NCBI RefSeq assembly: GCF_002914525.1
Contig: NZ_LODW01000044.1
Location: 107,506-171,505 of the forward strand
Length of the DNA stretch: 64,000 nucleotides
Source of the DNA: Rhizobium hidalgonense
GTDB lineage: Bacteria; Pseudomonadota; Alphaproteobacteria; Rhizobiales; Rhizobiaceae
Reading direction: 5' to 3'
The notes below the pieces were generated by a model. It did no database searches and was not told the origin of the DNA. It saw only the letters and a program-made list of their open reading frames with translations. Positions 20,941 through 29,094 of this stretch are shown in pieces (the first letter of the stretch is position 1; every line of letters begins with the position of its first letter). The translations under genes and the position numbers were made by a program.

Positions 20941-22245
20941 ATGGCAGAGGCAGCAGTGGACCGGAGTTCGAAATCCGGCTTGGGTCCGGCTGGCAAGCCA
21001 TTTTCCACCTTCGAACGCCTCGTGGCGTGGCGCTATCTGCGCGCCCGCCGCAAGGAGGCCTTCATCTCGGTGATCGCCGGCTTCTCCTTCGTTGGCATCA
21101 TGCTCGGCGTTGCGACGCTGATCATCGTCATGGCCGTCATGAACGGCTTCCGCACCGAACTCGTCTCGCGCATCCTCGGCATCAACGGCCATATGATCGT
21201 CCAGCCGTCCGATGGCCCTTTCACCGATTATCCCGATCTCGCCAGCAGGCTCGCGGCTGTGCCCGGCGTCAAGATGGCGCTGCCGCTGGTGGAAGGCCAG
21301 GTGCTTGCCTCCGCTCAGGCCGGCGGCAGCACTGGCGCCCTGGTGCGCGGCGCCCGTGCCGAAGACCTGACGAAGCTCAAGACGATTTCCGGCAACATCA
21401 AATCAGGCGACATGGTGGGTTATGCCTCCGGCCAGGGTGTGCTGATCGGTACCGGCATGGCCAACCAGCTCGGGTTGAGCGTCGGCGATCTCATTACACT
21501 GACGTCTCCGGATGGTGACATCACGCCGATGGGCGTCAGCCCCCGCGTCAAGTCCTACAAGATCTCCGGCCTCTTCGAGATCGGCATGTCGGAATATGAT
21601 TCCTCGATCATCTTCATGCCGCTCGAGGAGGCGCAGCTTTATTTCAATGCCGAAGGGCTGGTGCAGTCGATCGAGCTTTTCGTCGATCACCCCGACGATA
21701 TCGACGCGCTGAGGCCCAAGGTGGAGGAGGCGGCCGGCCGCCAGATTAACCTCACCGACTGGCGCCAGCGCAACCAGACTTTCTTTTCGGCACTGCAGGT
21801 CGAGCGCAACGTCATGTTCATGATCCTGACGCTGATCGTGCTTGTGGCGGCGCTGAACATCATCTCCGGTCTGATCATGCTGGTGAAGGACAAGGGCAGC
21901 GATATCGCCATCCTGCGTACCATGGGCGCCAGCGCCGGTGCGATCATGCGGATCTTCTTCATGACCGGGGCGGCGATCGGTATCGTCGGCACCCTTGCCG
22001 GAGTGCTGCTCGGCGTTCTCGTCTGCGTCAACATCGAGTCCATCCGCCAGTTCTTCTCCTGGATTTCCGGCACCGTGATCTTTAATCCGCAGGTCTATTT
22101 CCTCAGCCAGCTGCCGGCCGAGATGCAGCTCAGCGAAACCATTTCGATCGTCGTCATGGCGCTGACGCTCTCCTTCATCGCGACGATCTTTCCGGCCTGG
22201 CGCGCCTCCAGGCTCGATCCGGTGCAGGCCCTGCGCTACGAATAA
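20941..22245 (+). CDS. lolC: lipoprotein-releasing ABC transporter permease (LolC/LolE)
   Basis: This inner-membrane permease releases outer-membrane-bound lipoproteins to LolA. The 434-residue product starts with [20 protein letters not shown], then a first membrane helix, a large periplasmic domain of about 220 residues, and three C-terminal helices of the FtsX/MacB type ending in [19 protein letters not shown]. Only one permease gene is present before lolD, as in many alphaproteobacteria, so the exporter is probably a LolC/E homodimer (LolF-like). Confidence 0.94.
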   Translation: MAEAAVDRSSKSGLGPAGKPFSTFERLVAWRYLRARRKEAFISVIAGFSFVGIMLGVATLIIVMAVMNGFRTELVSRILGINGHMIVQPSDGPFTDYPDLASRLAAVPGVKMALPLVEGQVLASAQAGGSTGALVRGARAEDLTKLKTISGNIKSGDMVGYASGQGVLIGTGMANQLGLSVGDLITLTSPDGDITPMGVSPRVKSYKISGLFEIGMSEYDSSIIFMPLEEAQLYFNAEGLVQSIELFVDHPDDIDALRPKVEEAAGRQINLTDWRQRNQTFFSALQVERNVMFMILTLIVLVAALNIISGLIMLVKDKGSDIAILRTMGASAGAIMRIFFMTGAAIGIVGTLAGVLLGVLVCVNIESIRQFFSWISGTVIFNPQVYFLSQLPAEMQLSETISIVVMALTLSFIATIFPAWRASRLDPVQALRYE

Positions 22246-22259
22246 GGAATGCCGACTTC

Positions 22260-22943
22260 ATGAACCGCAACGTCGTTCTCAAGCTTACCGGCGTCGAGCG
22301 CCATTACGGGCAGGGCGATACGCTGCTCCCGATCCTGAAGGGCGCGGAATTTTCGCTGTCGAAAGGCGAGATCGTCGCTCTCGTCGCTCCGTCGGGGACC
22401 GGCAAGTCGACGCTGCTGCATATTGCCGGCCTGCTGGAGCATCCAGACGGCGGTGAAGTCACCATCAACGGCCATGCGTGCGACGGCCTTTCAGACGAGA
22501 AACGTACCGGGATCCGCCGCAGCGAGATCGGCTTCGTCTACCAGTTCCACCACCTCTTGCCCGAATTTTCGGCGCTCGAAAACATCATGATGCCGCAGCT
22601 GATTGCCGGACTGTCCTGGAAGGAAGCCGGCGAGCGGGCCGGCCAGCTCCTCGATTATATGCGCATCGGCCATCGTGGCGCCCATCGCCCCGGCGAGCTT
22701 TCCGGCGGCGAGCAGCAGCGCGTCGCGATTGCCCGCGCCGTTGCCAATGCGCCAAGCTTGCTTCTTGCCGACGAGCCGACCGGCAATCTCGACCCGGAAA
22801 CGGCAGCCTACGTCTTCGACGCGCTGGAGGCGCTGGTGCGCCAGTCCGGCCTCGCGGCGCTTATCGCCACCCACAATCACGAACTCGCCCGCCGCATGGA
22901 TCGGCGCGTGACGATCTCGGACGGCAAGATCGTCGATTTCTAA
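22260..22943 (+). CDS. lolD: lipoprotein-releasing system ATP-binding protein LolD
   Basis: This is the ATPase partner of the preceding permease. The 227-residue ABC domain has Walker A as [13 protein letters not shown]-loop in [11 protein letters not shown], signature [14 protein letters not shown] and Walker [13 protein letters not shown], with the switch His in ATHNHELA. Walker A reads A-P-S-G-T-G instead of the more common G-x-S-G-S-G; this is conservative and should stay functional. It starts 14 nt after the permease. Confidence 0.96.
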   Translation: MNRNVVLKLTGVERHYGQGDTLLPILKGAEFSLSKGEIVALVAPSGTGKSTLLHIAGLLEHPDGGEVTINGHACDGLSDEKRTGIRRSEIGFVYQFHHLLPEFSALENIMMPQLIAGLSWKEAGERAGQLLDYMRIGHRGAHRPGELSGGEQQRVAIARAVANAPSLLLADEPTGNLDPETAAYVFDALEALVRQSGLAALIATHNHELARRMDRRVTISDGKIVDF

Positions 22944-22998
22944 AACCGCGGTCTATGGCTGTCCGGCTTGCGCCGATGCGCAACCGGCTGGATAGTGT

Positions 22999-23124
22999 GC
23001 TGCCCCTCACCCTAACCCTCTCCCCGTAAAAACGGGGAGAGGGGACGCGCCATGCGAGAGGTTTGCGGGAGGCCGAGAGGGTGCGGCATATCCCGAAGGT
23101 GCCGGCAGGCGGATGAGGGGCTGG
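22999..23124. repeat. rhizobial intergenic palindromic repeat element (REP/RIME-like)
   Basis: The core is a perfect 11-bp hairpin CCCTCTCCCCG-TAAAAA-CGGGGAGAGGG at 23016-23043. The outer ends are also inverted: CTGCCCCTCACCC at the left and GGATGAGGGGCTG at the right differ by one or two bases as reverse complements. This composition, with CCCCTCACCCTAACCC next to the hairpin, is familiar from elements scattered in Rhizobium intergenic regions. It sits between the convergent lolD and DUF5680 genes and may help end both transcripts. Confidence 0.7.
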
Positions 23125-23200
23125 TTCCGCCGATCTCGCCGTTCTCCTGGCCGTACACCACGCACTCAATCGGCAATTCGAACCCGAGGCAGCACTGCGG

Positions 23201-23665
23201 TCACGGGATGACCAGTCCGCCGTGATAATCGAGCATATAGGCCTTGCGGCCGTCGACCATGATGCATTCGTGGCCGCTGAAGCGCTTGCAACTGCCCTCG
23301 CTGCGGTCGAGATAACGGCCGAGCGGATGATCGAATTCCATTCCGCCAAGAAAGCGCCCCTGCCGATACATGGCTGAAAGTGCCGCCTTGATCACCGTCC
23401 CGGCGGCAGCGCCGTCGATGACATCCGGTGCAACGATCCATCCGAAATAATTCATCACCCAGATCGGCTCGCCGGCAGACCACACCACCTCCTGTCCGGC
23501 GAAATCGGTGCCGCCGAAATAGCTGTCGAGATAGCGCCAGTCGCCGCTCTCGTAACCGATATCATGGGAACCCTGTCGGCAGGGCGCGCTCGGCACGCCG
23601 CCGCCGACATAGGTCGCGGCCTTGGCCTCCACGACGAATTCATTCAGCATCGCAATGTCGACCAT
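23201..23665 (-). CDS. DUF5680-like domain protein
   Basis: The 154-residue product resembles the DUF5680 domain: FVVEAKAATYVGGG near the start, the SHDIGYESGDWRYLDSYFGG block, GQEVVWSAGEPIWVMNYFGW, and a C-terminal YMLDYHGGLVIP. The start MVDIAMLNEF at 23665 was chosen over an upstream in-frame start because a GAGAGGAG ribosome site lies 7 bases before it. The gene stands alone, convergent to lolD and divergent from the SOS-box gene at 23963. Function is unknown. Confidence 0.8.
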   Translation of the reverse strand: MVDIAMLNEFVVEAKAATYVGGGVPSAPCRQGSHDIGYESGDWRYLDSYFGGTDFAGQEVVWSAGEPIWVMNYFGWIVAPDVIDGAAAGTVIKAALSAMYRQGRFLGGMEFDHPLGRYLDRSEGSCKRFSGHECIMVDGRKAYMLDYHGGLVIP

Positions 23666-23962
23666 ATCGTTCTCCTCTCGGCCGAATGCTGGCAAATATG
23701 CAGCAACGTGTAAAGAACAAAAGCGGAACAATAGTCGGAAAGAAGTGGCTCGCTTTAAACGGAGGTCAGACGGCTGAGGCCATGCTGATCTGAGGCGGAT
23801 CGGGCGAGGACCACGGCCTGTCCATTACACGCGTGTCGGTCCCTCCCGATTCGCAATGCGCTGCCGGAGATTCTCCGAACACAAGAAAGGAGGAAAAGAT
23901 TCCTGTTGACAATGGAACATATATCGAACAAATTGAAAACATAACGAGTAAAGGAGAGCCAA
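23666..23962 (+). other. divergent intergenic region containing an SOS promoter
   Basis: This 297-bp gap lies between the minus-strand DUF5680 gene and the plus-strand 28-codon gene. The left 240 bp show no convincing gene. The right end contains a TTGACA box, a LexA box and an AAGGAG ribosome site, all serving the small gene. Minus-strand frames crossing it have no ribosome site and unnatural composition. Confidence 0.6.
23906..23929 (+). promoter_or_regulatory. TTGACA -35 element with overlapping LexA box
   Basis: A consensus TTGACA (23906-23911) is followed at 23915-23929 by GAAC-ATATATC-GAAC, a perfect alphaproteobacterial LexA operator (GAAC-N7-GAAC). Repressor bound there would cover the core promoter. 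The -10 element is not obvious (best guess ACAAAT at 23928-23933). The small gene starts 33 bp further on, so it should be SOS-induced. Confidence 0.8.
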
Positions 23963-24049
23963 ATGACTGACATGATCCGTGATATCGCAGCATTCACCTC
24001 CATCGCAATGTTCGTTGCCAGCTTCTCGCTGATTGTCATGGCGATCTAA
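23963..24049 (+). CDS. 28-residue single-pass membrane peptide under LexA control (SidA-like candidate)
   Basis: A 29-codon frame starts with ATG preceded by AAGGAG at 23951-23956, six bases upstream of the start codon. The peptide begins MTDMIRDIAAF and continues as one hydrophobic segment (about residues 8-27, including TSIAMFVASFSLIVMA), so it should be a single inner-membrane helix. A perfect LexA box overlaps its promoter, and dnaE follows 118 bp after its stop. Caulobacter SidA is a 29-residue, SOS-induced inner-membrane peptide that blocks division through FtsW/FtsN. Size, topology, regulation and neighbourhood fit an equivalent here, but I could not align the sequences. Confidence 0.78.
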   Translation: MTDMIRDIAAFTSIAMFVASFSLIVMAI

Positions 24050-24059
24050 AGTTTTCAGG

Positions 24060-24084
24060 GGACCGCATGGCAATCATGCGGTCC
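24060..24084 (+). terminator. perfect 10-bp hairpin between the SOS peptide gene and dnaE
   Basis: GGACCGCATG-GCAAT-CATGCGGTCC begins 11 bases after the peptide stop codon. There is no T run after it, so it could be a partial terminator, an mRNA end or a leader element of dnaE. It lies in the only spacer between an SOS promoter and dnaE and so decides how much SOS transcription reaches the polymerase gene. Confidence 0.55.
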
Positions 24085-24166
24085 GGACGTGGGACTTCTG
24101 CTGGACATCATCGCCCTCTATGCCGACAATGCGCCCGATTCATTCGGGTGATTGGGAAGGCATGTC

Positions 24167-27100
24167 ATGGTGGATACGGCAAAGGGTTCTACGGCTGAGG
24201 CGACCGGCGGCACGCCGGGCTTCATCCATCTGAGGGTCCATTCTGCCTATTCGCTTCTTGAGGGCGCTTTGCCGCTGAAGAAGATCCTCTACAAGGCGAC
24301 CGGCGACAGCCAGCCGGCAATCGCCATTACCGACACCAACAATCTGTTCGTCGCACTGGAATTTTCCCAGAAGGCGATGGACGAGGGCCTGCAGCCAATC
24401 ATCGGTTGCCAGGTCTCGATCGACATGGAAGACGGGTTGGAAACGGAAAAGCGCGGCGGCCAGCAGGCCCTGGTCAAGCTGCCGTCGATCGTTCTTCTCG
24501 CTGCCACGGATGCCGGTTACGAACGGCTGGTCGATCTCGTCAGCCGCGCTTATCTCGGCGGTGAAAGCAACCAGGCCATTCATGTCAGAGCCTCCTGGCT
24601 GGCGGAGGCCGGCACCGAAGGGCTGATTGCTTTGACCGGCGCCCTGACCGGGCCGGTCGACGCGGCGATCAAAGAGGGCCATTCCGCCCAGGCGGAAGCC
24701 CGGCTACTCGCGCTGAAGAGCCTGTTCGGCGATAGGCTCTATGTCGAACTGCAGCGGCACGGCACCTACGACAAGCGCCACGAGCAGAGGATCGTCGGGC
24801 TCGCCTATGCCCACGACCTGCCGCTGGTTGCGACCAATGAGGCCTTCTTCCCGACCCGCGACGATTACGACGCCCATGATGCGCTGATGGCGGTCGCCCA
24901 CAACGCCATCGTCTCCGACGACAGCCGCTTTCGCTTGACGCCGGACCATTATCTGAAGAGCCGGGCCGAGATGGCCAAGCTTTTCGCCGACCTGCCGGAA
25001 GCGCTGGAAAATACGATCGAGATCGCCAGGCGCTGCTCCTTTGTGCTGAAGACGCGCAAGCCGATCCTTCCCCGCTTCACCGGCGCGACCGACGATGCCG
25101 AGGAAGCCGAACGCGCCGAGGCGAGCGAATTACGCCGCCAGGCGGTCGAAGGGTTGGACCTGCGGCTTGCGACGCTCGGCATGTCGCCGGGTTACGAGGA
25201 AAAGGAATATCGCGAGCGGCTGGATTTCGAGCTCAGTGTCATCGAGCGCATGCGTTTTCCTGGTTACTTCCTGATCGTTGCCGACTTCATCAAATGGGCC
25301 AAGCAGCACGATATTCCGGTCGGTCCCGGCCGCGGTTCCGGCGCAGGCTCGCTTGTTGCCTACGCCTTGACGATTACCGATGTCGATCCGCTGCGGTTTT
25401 CGCTGCTGTTCGAGCGCTTCCTTAATCCCGAACGCGTCTCGATGCCGGACTTCGACATCGACTTCTGCCAGGACCGCCGCGAAGAGGTGATCCGCTACGT
25501 CCAGGCCAAGTATGGCCGCGAGCAGGTGGCGCAGATCATCACCTTCGGTTCGCTGCAGGCGCGCGCCGCCCTTCGCGACGTCGGTCGCGTGCTTGAGATG
25601 CCCTACGGTCAGGTCGACAAGATCTGCAAACTCGTGCCGAACAACCCGGCCAACCCGACGCCGCTGTCGAAGGCGATCGAGGAGGAGCCGAAGCTGCAGG
25701 AGGAGGCGGCAAAGGAACCGGTCGTCGCGCGCCTGCTCGACATTGCCCAGAAGATCGAGGGGCTTTACCGCCATGCCTCGACGCACGCCGCCGGCATCGT
25801 AATCGGCGACCGGCCGCTCTCCAAGCTGGTGCCGATGTATCGCGATCCGCGCTCCGACATGCCGGTTACCCAGTTCAACATGAAATGGGTGGAGCAGGCC
25901 GGCCTCGTCAAGTTCGACTTCCTCGGCCTGAAGACGCTGACGGTGCTGAAGGTCGCCGTCGATTTCGTCGCCAAGCGCGGCATCGCGGTCGACCTTGCCG
26001 CCATTCCTCTCGACGACAAACCAACCTACGAGATGCTGTCGCGCGGCGAAACGGTCGGTGTGTTCCAGGTGGAAAGTGCCGGCATGCGCAAGGCGCTGAT
26101 CGGCATGAAGCCGGACTGCATCGAGGACATCATCGCGCTGGTGGCGCTCTATCGTCCGGGCCCGATGGAGAATATCCCGACCTACAATGCCCGCAAGCAC
26201 GGCGAAGAGGAGCTGGAATCGATCCATCCGATGATCGACCACCTGCTCAAGGAAACTCAAGGGGTCATCGTCTATCAGGAACAGGTGATGCAGATCGCCC
26301 AGGTCCTGTCCGGCTATTCGCTCGGTGAAGCCGACCTTCTGCGCCGCGCCATGGGCAAGAAGATCAAGGCCGAGATGGACCAGCAGCGCGAACGCTTCGT
26401 CGTTGGCGCCGTCAAGAACGGCGTCTCGAAGCCGCAGGCCGACAATATCTTCGAACTGCTGGCGAAGTTCGCCAACTACGGCTTCAACAAGTCGCATGCC
26501 GCCGCCTATGCCATCGTCTCCTACCAGACGGCCTATATGAAGGCGCATTATCCGGTCGAATTCCTCGCCGCCTCGATGACGCTCGACATGTCCAACACCG
26601 AAAAGGTCAATGACTTCCGTCAGGATGCCAAGCGCTTGGGTATCGAGGTGATCGCACCCTCGGTCCAGACCTCCTTCCGCCACTTCCAGACCGGCGACAA
26701 CCGCATCTATTACGCGCTCGCCGCCCTCAAGGGCGTCGGCGAATCCGCCGTAGACCATATCGTCGAGGTGCGCGGCGACAAGCCGTTTGCCGGTATCGAG
26801 GATTTCTGCCTGCGTATCGATCCGCGCCAGGTCAACCGCCGCGTGCTCGAAAGCCTGATCTTTGCCGGCGCCTTCGATTGTTTCGACATGGACCGCGCCC
26901 AGCTTGCCGCCGGTCTCGACCGCGTTCTCGGTTATGCCCAGCGCGCCCAGGAGAACAAGCTGAGCGGCCAGTCGGACATTTTCGGCAGTACGCTGACCTC
27001 GGGGCCCGAGAAGATCTCCCTGCCGCCGTTTTCGCCCTGGCTCCCCTCGGAGCGGCTGCTCAAGGAGTTCCAGGTGCTGGGTTTCTATCTCACCGCCCAC

Positions 27101-27664
27101 CCGCTCGATTCCTACAACAACATCCTGCAGAAGATGCGGGTGCAGACCTTTGCCGAGTTTTCTCAGGCGATCAAACAGGGCGCCTTCAATGCACGCCTCG
27201 CCGGTACCGTCATTTCGAAGCAGGAGCGCAAGACCCGCACCGGCAACAAGATGGGCATCATCGTCTTTTCCGATTCCTCCGGCCAGTTCGAGGCGGTGCT
27301 GTTTTCGGAAATGCTGAACCAGTATCGCGACGTGCTGGAATCGGGAAAATCCTTCGTGCTGACCGCCACCGGCGAGGAGCGGCCGGAAGGGATCGGCCTG
27401 CGCATCCAGACGATCCAGTCACTGGAGGAAAAATCACTGCAGATGCAGAAGGCGCTGCGCGTCTATGTCAGAGATTCCGGGCCGCTGAAGATGGTCGCCG
27501 GCCATCTCAACGCCAAGGGCGACGGCCTCGTTTCCTTCATCGTCATCAAGGAGGACGGCAAACGCGAGGTGGAAGTGGCGCTGTCGGAGAAATACCGCAT
27601 CACGCCGGAAATCGCGGCCGCTCTCCGCGCCGCCCCCGGCGTCGTTGATGTCGAGCTTGTCTAG
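24167..27664 (+). CDS. dnaE: DNA polymerase III alpha subunit (replicative DnaE1)
   Basis: This is the catalytic subunit of the replicase. The 1165-residue product begins with a PHP domain (FIHLRVHSAYSLLEGALPLK). The polymerase active-site aspartates are in PDFDIDFCQDRREEV, near residues 427-432. A tandem helix-hairpin-helix region and an OB domain (around RLAGTVISKQERKTRTGNKM) follow. Length and the full C-terminal part fit replicative DnaE1, not the shorter DnaE2/ImuC of SOS mutagenesis. ATG 24167 (MVDTAKG) with GGGAAGG upstream was preferred to a TTG five codons earlier. It lies downstream of an SOS-controlled small gene, so part of its transcription may be damage-responsive. Confidence 0.96.
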   Translation: MVDTAKGSTAEATGGTPGFIHLRVHSAYSLLEGALPLKKILYKATGDSQPAIAITDTNNLFVALEFSQKAMDEGLQPIIGCQVSIDMEDGLETEKRGGQQALVKLPSIVLLAATDAGYERLVDLVSRAYLGGESNQAIHVRASWLAEAGTEGLIALTGALTGPVDAAIKEGHSAQAEARLLALKSLFGDRLYVELQRHGTYDKRHEQRIVGLAYAHDLPLVATNEAFFPTRDDYDAHDALMAVAHNAIVSDDSRFRLTPDHYLKSRAEMAKLFADLPEALENTIEIARRCSFVLKTRKPILPRFTGATDDAEEAERAEASELRRQAVEGLDLRLATLGMSPGYEEKEYRERLDFELSVIERMRFPGYFLIVADFIKWAKQHDIPVGPGRGSGAGSLVAYALTITDVDPLRFSLLFERFLNPERVSMPDFDIDFCQDRREEVIRYVQAKYGREQVAQIITFGSLQARAALRDVGRVLEMPYGQVDKICKLVPNNPANPTPLSKAIEEEPKLQEEAAKEPVVARLLDIAQKIEGLYRHASTHAAGIVIGDRPLSKLVPMYRDPRSDMPVTQFNMKWVEQAGLVKFDFLGLKTLTVLKVAVDFVAKRGIAVDLAAIPLDDKPTYEMLSRGETVGVFQVESAGMRKALIGMKPDCIEDIIALVALYRPGPMENIPTYNARKHGEEELESIHPMIDHLLKETQGVIVYQEQVMQIAQVLSGYSLGEADLLRRAMGKKIKAEMDQQRERFVVGAVKNGVSKPQADNIFELLAKFANYGFNKSHAAAYAIVSYQTAYMKAHYPVEFLAASMTLDMSNTEKVNDFRQDAKRLGIEVIAPSVQTSFRHFQTGDNRIYYALAALKGVGESAVDHIVEVRGDKPFAGIEDFCLRIDPRQVNRRVLESLIFAGAFDCFDMDRAQLAAGLDRVLGYAQRAQENKLSGQSDIFGSTLTSGPEKISLPPFSPWLPSERLLKEFQVLGFYLTAHPLDSYNNILQKMRVQTFAEFSQAIKQGAFNARLAGTVISKQERKTRTGNKMGIIVFSDSSGQFEAVLFSEMLNQYRDVLESGKSFVLTATGEERPEGIGLRIQTIQSLEEKSLQMQKALRVYVRDSGPLKMVAGHLNAKGDGLVSFIVIKEDGKREVEVALSEKYRITPEIAAALRAAPGVVDVELV

Positions 27665-27665
27665 A

Positions 27666-27758
27666 GATGATGCGCATCACCTAGGGTGATTTTTGTCACT
27701 TCGGATGATGGTTATCACCTGGGATGATGGTATCGCCCGGGATAATCATCAGCCTCGG
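27666..27758. repeat. degenerate tandem repeat, five units of 18-20 bp
   Basis: Five successive units follow the pattern GATGATGGTTATCACCTGG: 27666-27685, 27686-27703, 27704-27722, 27723-27740 and 27741-27758. Several units are themselves quasi-palindromic (GATGAT...ATCACC, GTGA...TCAC). The array lies between the convergent dnaE and L,D-transpeptidase genes and includes the last bases of the latter. On the minus strand it would repeat an Ile-Ile-Pro-Gly-Asp-type peptide if read through. Confidence 0.7.
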
Positions 27759-29002
27759 GTGATGGTGATGAAATTCGTGCCTTCGCCGGTATCCCGGCCG
27801 AGGCCGGTATCGGAGATCGTCAGCGTCGAGCCGGGCGCGATCAGCGCCTCGATCCTGCGGCGGGTCTCCTCCGGGACCGTGATCCGGCTGAGCGAACGGG
27901 CGATCGGTCTGCCGCTGATGATCGAGCTTTCCTGATTGGTGATGCCGAGCCGCTTCATCGTCTCGCGCGAGAGATTGTTTTGGAGTGTGATGCCGAGCCA
28001 ATCCGCCGTACCGGCCTTCTCATCGACTGCATGCAGCGTGAAGAAATGCGTGCCGAGCGCCAGGCCCGGATCGGCGATCGTCAGCGGCGCTTCGAAGATT
28101 GGCTTGAACGCCTGGCGCACCATGATGACGCCGTTCGGCGGCTCGCCCTTGCCTGTTGCGGCATAGACGGATTTGAGCAGCGTCTCGGAGACCAGGCTCC
28201 TGTCGCCGGTAAATTCCGCCGGCCGCAATGTCTTGAAAGCCTTGATCGCCTCGACGGTCGCCGGCCCGAGCAACCCGTCAGGATTACCGGCGGGAAAGCC
28301 GAGCTGGTTGAGCAGGGTCTGGATGTCGATCACCGTCTCGCGCAGCGTACGGCGGGTGATCAGCATGCTGATCGGTTCGGTCGGCGGTTTGGGTTGGGGC
28401 ATTGCAATTGGCGCGGCCGGCATCGGCATCGCCGCCGTGTCGTTCATCGCCACCTGCACCGGTGTCCCCGGGCTGTCGGGCATCGAGGGCCGCAATTCGA
28501 CATCCGAAAGCAGCAGCATCGGCGCCGGCGCCTCTGGATGGAAAAGCGTCGGATGGTCGATCGGCTGCGGGACCACTTCGCCGTCGCTGATGATGACGGG
28601 AATACCGGGCTCGGTCATCCCGTAAAGCTTTTTCGCAAAAACGCCGGGCATGCGCACGCAGCCATGCGAAGCCGGATAGCGCGGTACGGAATTGGATTCG
28701 TGCAGCGCAATGCCCGACCATGTTAGCCTTTGCATGAAGGGCATCGGCGCGTTCGAATAGAGATTGGATTCGTGGTATTTCTGCTTTTCGAGCACCGAGA
28801 AGATGCCGCTCGGCGTCGTGTGCCCGTCCTTGCCGGTCGAGACTTTTGAAGTCGCGACGACCTCGGTGCCGTCATAGACCGCAAGCGACTGCTTGTCCTT
28901 CGAGACGATGATCTGCAGCGTGCGTGCATCCGCGGCAAGAGCAGGGTGCACGAGTGCGGTGGCCGACAGCAAGCCGAGGCCGAAGACGAGACGCGAGAAC
29001 AT
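27749..29002 (-). CDS. L,D-transpeptidase (YkuD) with C-terminal peptidoglycan-binding domain
   Basis: This is a periplasmic enzyme that likely makes 3-3 peptidoglycan cross-links or attaches proteins to the wall. The chosen start MFSRLVFGLG gives a signal peptide ending near ALAADA. The YkuD domain follows (about residues 25-160), with the catalytic motif SHGCVR in RYPASHGCVRMPG and the typical ALHESNSVPRY. Then come a Pro-rich linker, a peptidoglycan-binding-1-like stretch (DIQTLLNQLGFPAGNPDGLLGPATV, in part) and a C-terminal region of about 130 residues. An 11-residue longer start is possible. The gene is convergent to dnaE. Confidence 0.9.
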   Translation of the reverse strand: MFSRLVFGLGLLSATALVHPALAADARTLQIIVSKDKQSLAVYDGTEVVATSKVSTGKDGHTTPSGIFSVLEKQKYHESNLYSNAPMPFMQRLTWSGIALHESNSVPRYPASHGCVRMPGVFAKKLYGMTEPGIPVIISDGEVVPQPIDHPTLFHPEAPAPMLLLSDVELRPSMPDSPGTPVQVAMNDTAAMPMPAAPIAMPQPKPPTEPISMLITRRTLRETVIDIQTLLNQLGFPAGNPDGLLGPATVEAIKAFKTLRPAEFTGDRSLVSETLLKSVYAATGKGEPPNGVIMVRQAFKPIFEAPLTIADPGLALGTHFFTLHAVDEKAGTADWLGITLQNNLSRETMKRLGITNQESSIISGRPIARSLSRITVPEETRRRIEALIAPGSTLTISDTGLGRDTGEGTNFITITRG

Positions 29003-29094
29003 GATACCCAACCATACGCAATACTGGTCCGGCACACTATGGGACGAAGTTTAAGGAAGATTTTATAGGCTCGACAGGAACCTGGACTCACGCT

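Noticed and set aside
24167..27664. dnaE as the SOS mutagenesis polymerase DnaE2/ImuC
   Set aside because: Length of 1165 residues and complete PHP and OB regions fit DnaE1; no imuA or imuB gene is adjacent.
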